A DNA stretch of 64,000 bases, from NCBI GenBank assembly GCA_001464035.1, contig LNEC01000012.1:62001-126000 (forward strand), in the 5' to 3' direction. Both the position numbers and the translations under genes were made by a program. The stretch comes from Bradyrhizobiaceae bacterium Ga0074131. GTDB taxonomy: Bacteria; Pseudomonadota; Alphaproteobacteria; Rhizobiales; Xanthobacteraceae. Below the pieces are notes generated by a model. The model saw nothing but the letters and a program-made list of their open reading frames with translations. It searched no databases and was not told the DNA's origin. Shown here in pieces: positions 61,180 through 64,000 of this stretch. Position 1 is the stretch's first letter. The number at the start of each line of letters is the position of its first letter.

Positions 61180-63999
61180 TCAGCGCGATATCCGGTGCCG
61201 GGCCAGGTGGACGGCGGCCCGAACCCCGGTCCAGACGGGCTTGCCGGGGGCAAATTGCCGTCTGAGGTAGGTAACCAACTCGGCGATCTGGGCGTCGTTC
61301 ATGCTGTCCTTGAAGGCCGGCATATAGCCGAGGTCGCTGCTGACCGGCGCCGCGATGCCGTGCAGGATCACCTGGATCAGATTGTCCGGGACGGCGCTGT
61401 GCAGATTGCTGTTGAGCGCCAGCGACGGCCGGCTGCCGAACAGCGGCGCGCCGCCGACCGCATGGCACACCGCACAGGCGCCTTCATAGAGCCGTGCGCC
61501 GACAGGCGATGCCGAAACCACCCTGGCGCCGGTTGATTTCTCCAACCGGGCGCCGAGTGCGTGCCGCGCCGGTTCGTCCATCGCAGCGTCGTTGAACGAA
61601 GTGAGATAGACCGCCATGGCGCGGATGTCCTGGTCGGGCAGGGCAGCGAGCGCCTTGACGACAGGCGCCATCGGCCCCGCGGCCACGCCGTGCAGGCGGG
61701 ATTCGCCGGTTCGCAAGTACGCGTAAAGCTCGTCTTCGCTCCACGGGATCGGCGCATGCGACAGCGACGTCAGCGGTGGCGCTTCCCAGCCTTCGGCAAA
61801 ACCGCCGGCGAGATGGGCGCTGGCCTTTTCCGCACCCAGCGCATTGCGCGGCGAATGACAGGCACCGCAATGGCCGAGGCCCTCCACCAGATAGGCGCCG
61901 CGATTCCATGTCGCCGACTGGCTCGCGTCGGGCTGGAATGCGCCGGATTGATGAAACAGCGCGTTCCATCCGGCCATCAGCGGCCGCAGGTTGAACGGAA
62001 ACGCCAGCGTGTTGGCCGGCGTCTCGGCGCGCACCGCGGGCTGCGCCATCAGAAAAGCGTAGAGCGCCTGCAGGTCGGCGTCGCTGGTCTTGGCGAAGTG
62101 GGTATAGGGAAACGCCGGATAGAGATGCCGGCCGTCGCGATGGATGCCCTCGCGCATGGCGCGCTCGAAGGCGGGATAGGACCACGCGCCGATCCCGGTT
62201 TCGACGTCGGGCGTAATGTTGGTCGCGTAGATGATCCCGAACGGCGTCTCGATCGCCCGGCCTCCGGCGTTGATCGCGCCGTTCGCAACGGTGTGGCAAA
62301 CCGCGCAGTCGCCGAGCGCAGCCAGCTGCTGGCCGCGGGCGATGGTGGCGGCCGACCAGGTCGATGCATCGGGCCGGGCGATCGGCGCGATCGAACGCCA
62401 TGGCAAGACCGCCGACGCGACGCCAACCACCGCAACACACAACGCCGCGGCCGTTGCCACGGCACCGCGCCGTCCGGCAAACGGATTTTTCCACCGGTCG
62501 GTCGAAGCCGGCGGCTGTGGCGGCGCCAGCGGCATCGGGGCGGGTGCCACGCCCTGCGCACCGCGCAATCCCGCCAGAATACGTTCCGGCGTGAACGGCA
62601 ATTCGCGAAACCGCACGCCGGTCGCGTCGAAGATGGCGTTGGCGATCGCGGCGGCGCTCGGCACGGACGCGGATTCGCCGACGCCGAGCGGCGGCTGATC
62701 CTGCCGCGGCAGCATCAACACGTCGATCCTGGGAACGTCGGGAAATTTGATGATGGGGTAGGCGCCCCATTCGCGGGCCGTCACCGCATGGCGGTCGAAC
62801 GAGACCTCTTCCATCAACGCGCGGCTGGTCGACTGGATGACGTTGCCATGGATCTGGTGGCGCACGCCGTCCGGATTGATCATCAACCCGGAATCCTGCC
62901 CGGCCACCACGCGGGTCACGCTGACATCGCCGGTTGTCTTGTTGACGGCGACGTCGGCGATCCAGGCCGACCACGCCGCCCCGTAACCCGGAAACTTGCT
63001 GTGCACATACAGCGCATAGGCAAAGCCGCGCCCGCGCACGATATCGCCTTCGGCGGCCGGTTCCTTCCGGACCGGGCGAGGGGTCCAGCCGGCGCGCTCG
63101 GCGACGGCGTTGACCAGATCGACCGCGCGTTCGTCCTTCAAATAGCGCAGCCGGTATTCGATGGGATCGACGCCGGCTTCGGTGGCGAGTTCGTCGATGT
63201 AGGATTCATGCGCGAAGGTATTGGGCGGCGCCGAGACCCCGCGAAACCACGACGCACGTACGATCGGCGGCATGTCGTGCGCGACCACGCGGATGGCGTC
63301 ATAGTCGTAGGGCGGGATCGCGGTGCGGTCGCCCATTTCGAACACGGCGGGGACCGGTGCAACCGCACCGGTCAGCAACAGCGCCAGCGTCGGCGCGCCG
63401 TTCGACGGATAGCGCGTGGCGAAATCGTAACCGGCGACGCTGCCGTCGGCGTTCAGTCCGCCGTTGACCTCCATCAGTTGCGCGGTGCCCTTGGGCTCCC
63501 AGGCGTGCTCCTGTTCGCGGGTCAGTTGCACCCGGACCGGGCGGCCGACCGCGCGCGACAGCAAAACCGCATCGGCCGTTACATCGTCGGCGCAGTTGCG
63601 GCCGTAGCAGCCGGCGGCCTCCAGCCGGATCACGTCGATCTCGCGCTCCGGCCTTTGCAGCAGCAGCGCTAAATCCGCGCGAAGGATGTGGGGATTTTGC
63701 GTCCCGGACCACACCCTGACGGCGCCTTCCCTGTAATCCGCGACCGCGCAGGACGGGCCGATCGAACCGTGCATCTGGTACGGCCAGATGTAGGTGCGCG
63801 GCATCGGCTTGGCGGCAGCCGCGATCGCGGCATCGACATTGCCTTTGTCGATCAGGGTCCGCGGCGTCGACGGATTGGCGCGCAGCGCCGTCTCGATGTC
63901 CTTTAGATCAGGCAGCGTCGGTGTCGGCTTCCAGCTCACCTTGAGCTGAGCGGCGGCCTTGACCGCGTTCTCCTCGCGCTCGGCGACCACGCCAATGAA
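61180..63999 (-). CDS. Molybdopterin dehydrogenase large subunit fused to three cytochrome c domains (NicB-like), 5' end missing
   Basis: At least 939 residues are in the window; the frame is open at its 5' end and continues beyond base 64000. The N-terminal 510 residues are a xanthine-dehydrogenase-type molybdopterin subunit (GCYGRNCADDVTADAVLLSRAVGRPVRVQ, AHDMPPIVRASWFRGVSAPPNTFAHE), with the catalytic Glu in PLGVGESASVPS. The C-terminal part holds three heme-c motifs: CAVCH near residue 562, CGACH near 707 and CAVCH near 838. This layout matches NicB, the nicotinate hydroxylase subunit of Pseudomonas putida. Related isoquinoline or aldehyde dehydrogenases are also possible. The neighbouring pncB supports a nicotinate substrate, but the context is only suggestive. 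Confidence 0.8.
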   Translation of the reverse strand, partial: FIGVVAEREENAVKAAAQLKVSWKPTPTLPDLKDIETALRANPSTPRTLIDKGNVDAAIAAAAKPMPRTYIWPYQMHGSIGPSCAVADYREGAVRVWSGTQNPHILRADLALLLQRPEREIDVIRLEAAGCYGRNCADDVTADAVLLSRAVGRPVRVQLTREQEHAWEPKGTAQLMEVNGGLNADGSVAGYDFATRYPSNGAPTLALLLTGAVAPVPAVFEMGDRTAIPPYDYDAIRVVAHDMPPIVRASWFRGVSAPPNTFAHESYIDELATEAGVDPIEYRLRYLKDERAVDLVNAVAERAGWTPRPVRKEPAAEGDIVRGRGFAYALYVHSKFPGYGAAWSAWIADVAVNKTTGDVSVTRVVAGQDSGLMINPDGVRHQIHGNVIQSTSRALMEEVSFDRHAVTAREWGAYPIIKFPDVPRIDVLMLPRQDQPPLGVGESASVPSAAAIANAIFDATGVRFRELPFTPERILAGLRGAQGVAPAPMPLAPPQPPASTDRWKNPFAGRRGAVATAAALCVAVVGVASAVLPWRSIAPIARPDASTWSAATIARGQQLAALGDCAVCHTVANGAINAGGRAIETPFGIIYATNITPDVETGIGAWSYPAFERAMREGIHRDGRHLYPAFPYTHFAKTSDADLQALYAFLMAQPAVRAETPANTLAFPFNLRPLMAGWNALFHQSGAFQPDASQSATWNRGAYLVEGLGHCGACHSPRNALGAEKASAHLAGGFAEGWEAPPLTSLSHAPIPWSEDELYAYLRTGESRLHGVAAGPMAPVVKALAALPDQDIRAMAVYLTSFNDAAMDEPARHALGARLEKSTGARVVSASPVGARLYEGACAVCHAVGGAPLFGSRPSLALNSNLHSAVPDNLIQVILHGIAAPVSSDLGYMPAFKDSMNDAQIAELVTYLRRQFAPGKPVWTGVRAAVHLARHRISR

Positions 64000-64000
64000 A

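Overview
The window looks like a chromosomal stretch from a GC-rich alphaproteobacterium of the Bradyrhizobium / Rhodopseudomonas group. This rests on gene content and order (thyA–folA–hflK–hflC–degP, serB/miaA, ilvB…ilvH–ilvC, leuA), on many ABC, TRAP and TTT uptake systems, on EcfG-type (GGAAC-N16-CGTT) and FixK-type (TTGA/C-N6-TCAA) sites, and on alphaproteobacterial families (BA14K, DUF2336, DUF3775, HWE kinases). The genus is an inference. I see no phage, insertion sequence, integrase or CRISPR array.

Layout. 0–3.5 kb: end of a tripartite tricarboxylate transporter operon (tctB', tctA, tctC) and a small Spy-like periplasmic protein. 3.6–12 kb: housekeeping (thyA, folA, hflK, hflC, DUF2065, degP, serB, miaA). 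Two lower-GC genes, a HEPN-domain protein and an unknown partner, are wedged between thyA and folA. 12–18.2 kb: branched-chain amino acid synthesis. A 21-codon Ile/Leu/Val leader peptide and terminator precede ilvB, a threonine-dehydratase-like gene and ilvH; a methyltransferase, a LysE exporter and ilvC follow. 18.3–29 kb: a stress / low-oxygen accessory region with a decayed HWE histidine kinase, an intact one, DUF2336, BA14K, an SbmA/BacA-like ABC transporter, small membrane proteins, a PRC-barrel protein and a copper-storage protein. It carries three FixK-like boxes and two well-matching EcfG promoters.

29–34.9 kb: envelope genes (two tandem sulfatase-like membrane proteins, an LpxO-like hydroxylase, a Cys-rich protein, an OmpA-like protein). 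34.9–42.6 kb: an osmoprotectant importer, an SsuABC-type importer, a NUDIX protein, PPK2 and HdeD. 42.7–47.8 kb: a Leu-rich leader ORF, leuA, and a DctPQM TRAP transporter with a strong hairpin between dctP and dctQ. 47.9–48.8 kb: a Spy/CpxP-like protein and tRNA-Lys(CTT).

49–59.8 kb: a compact sugar-catabolic locus. It has a LacI regulator and an SDR on the minus strand. Divergent from these is an operon of a CUT1 ABC importer, a zinc alcohol dehydrogenase, a YihV-like PfkB kinase and a LacD/YihT-like aldolase. A YeiH-type putative sulfate/sulfite exporter lies just downstream. The kinase and aldolase resemble the sulfo-EMP enzymes of sulfoquinovose breakdown, but no isomerase or sulfoquinovosidase is present, so the substrate is open. 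This is the best candidate here for an undescribed pathway. 59.8–64 kb: pncB and a NicB-like molybdopterin/tri-heme dehydrogenase cut by the window end.

All functional calls come from reading motifs and remembered family features. No database search was run.
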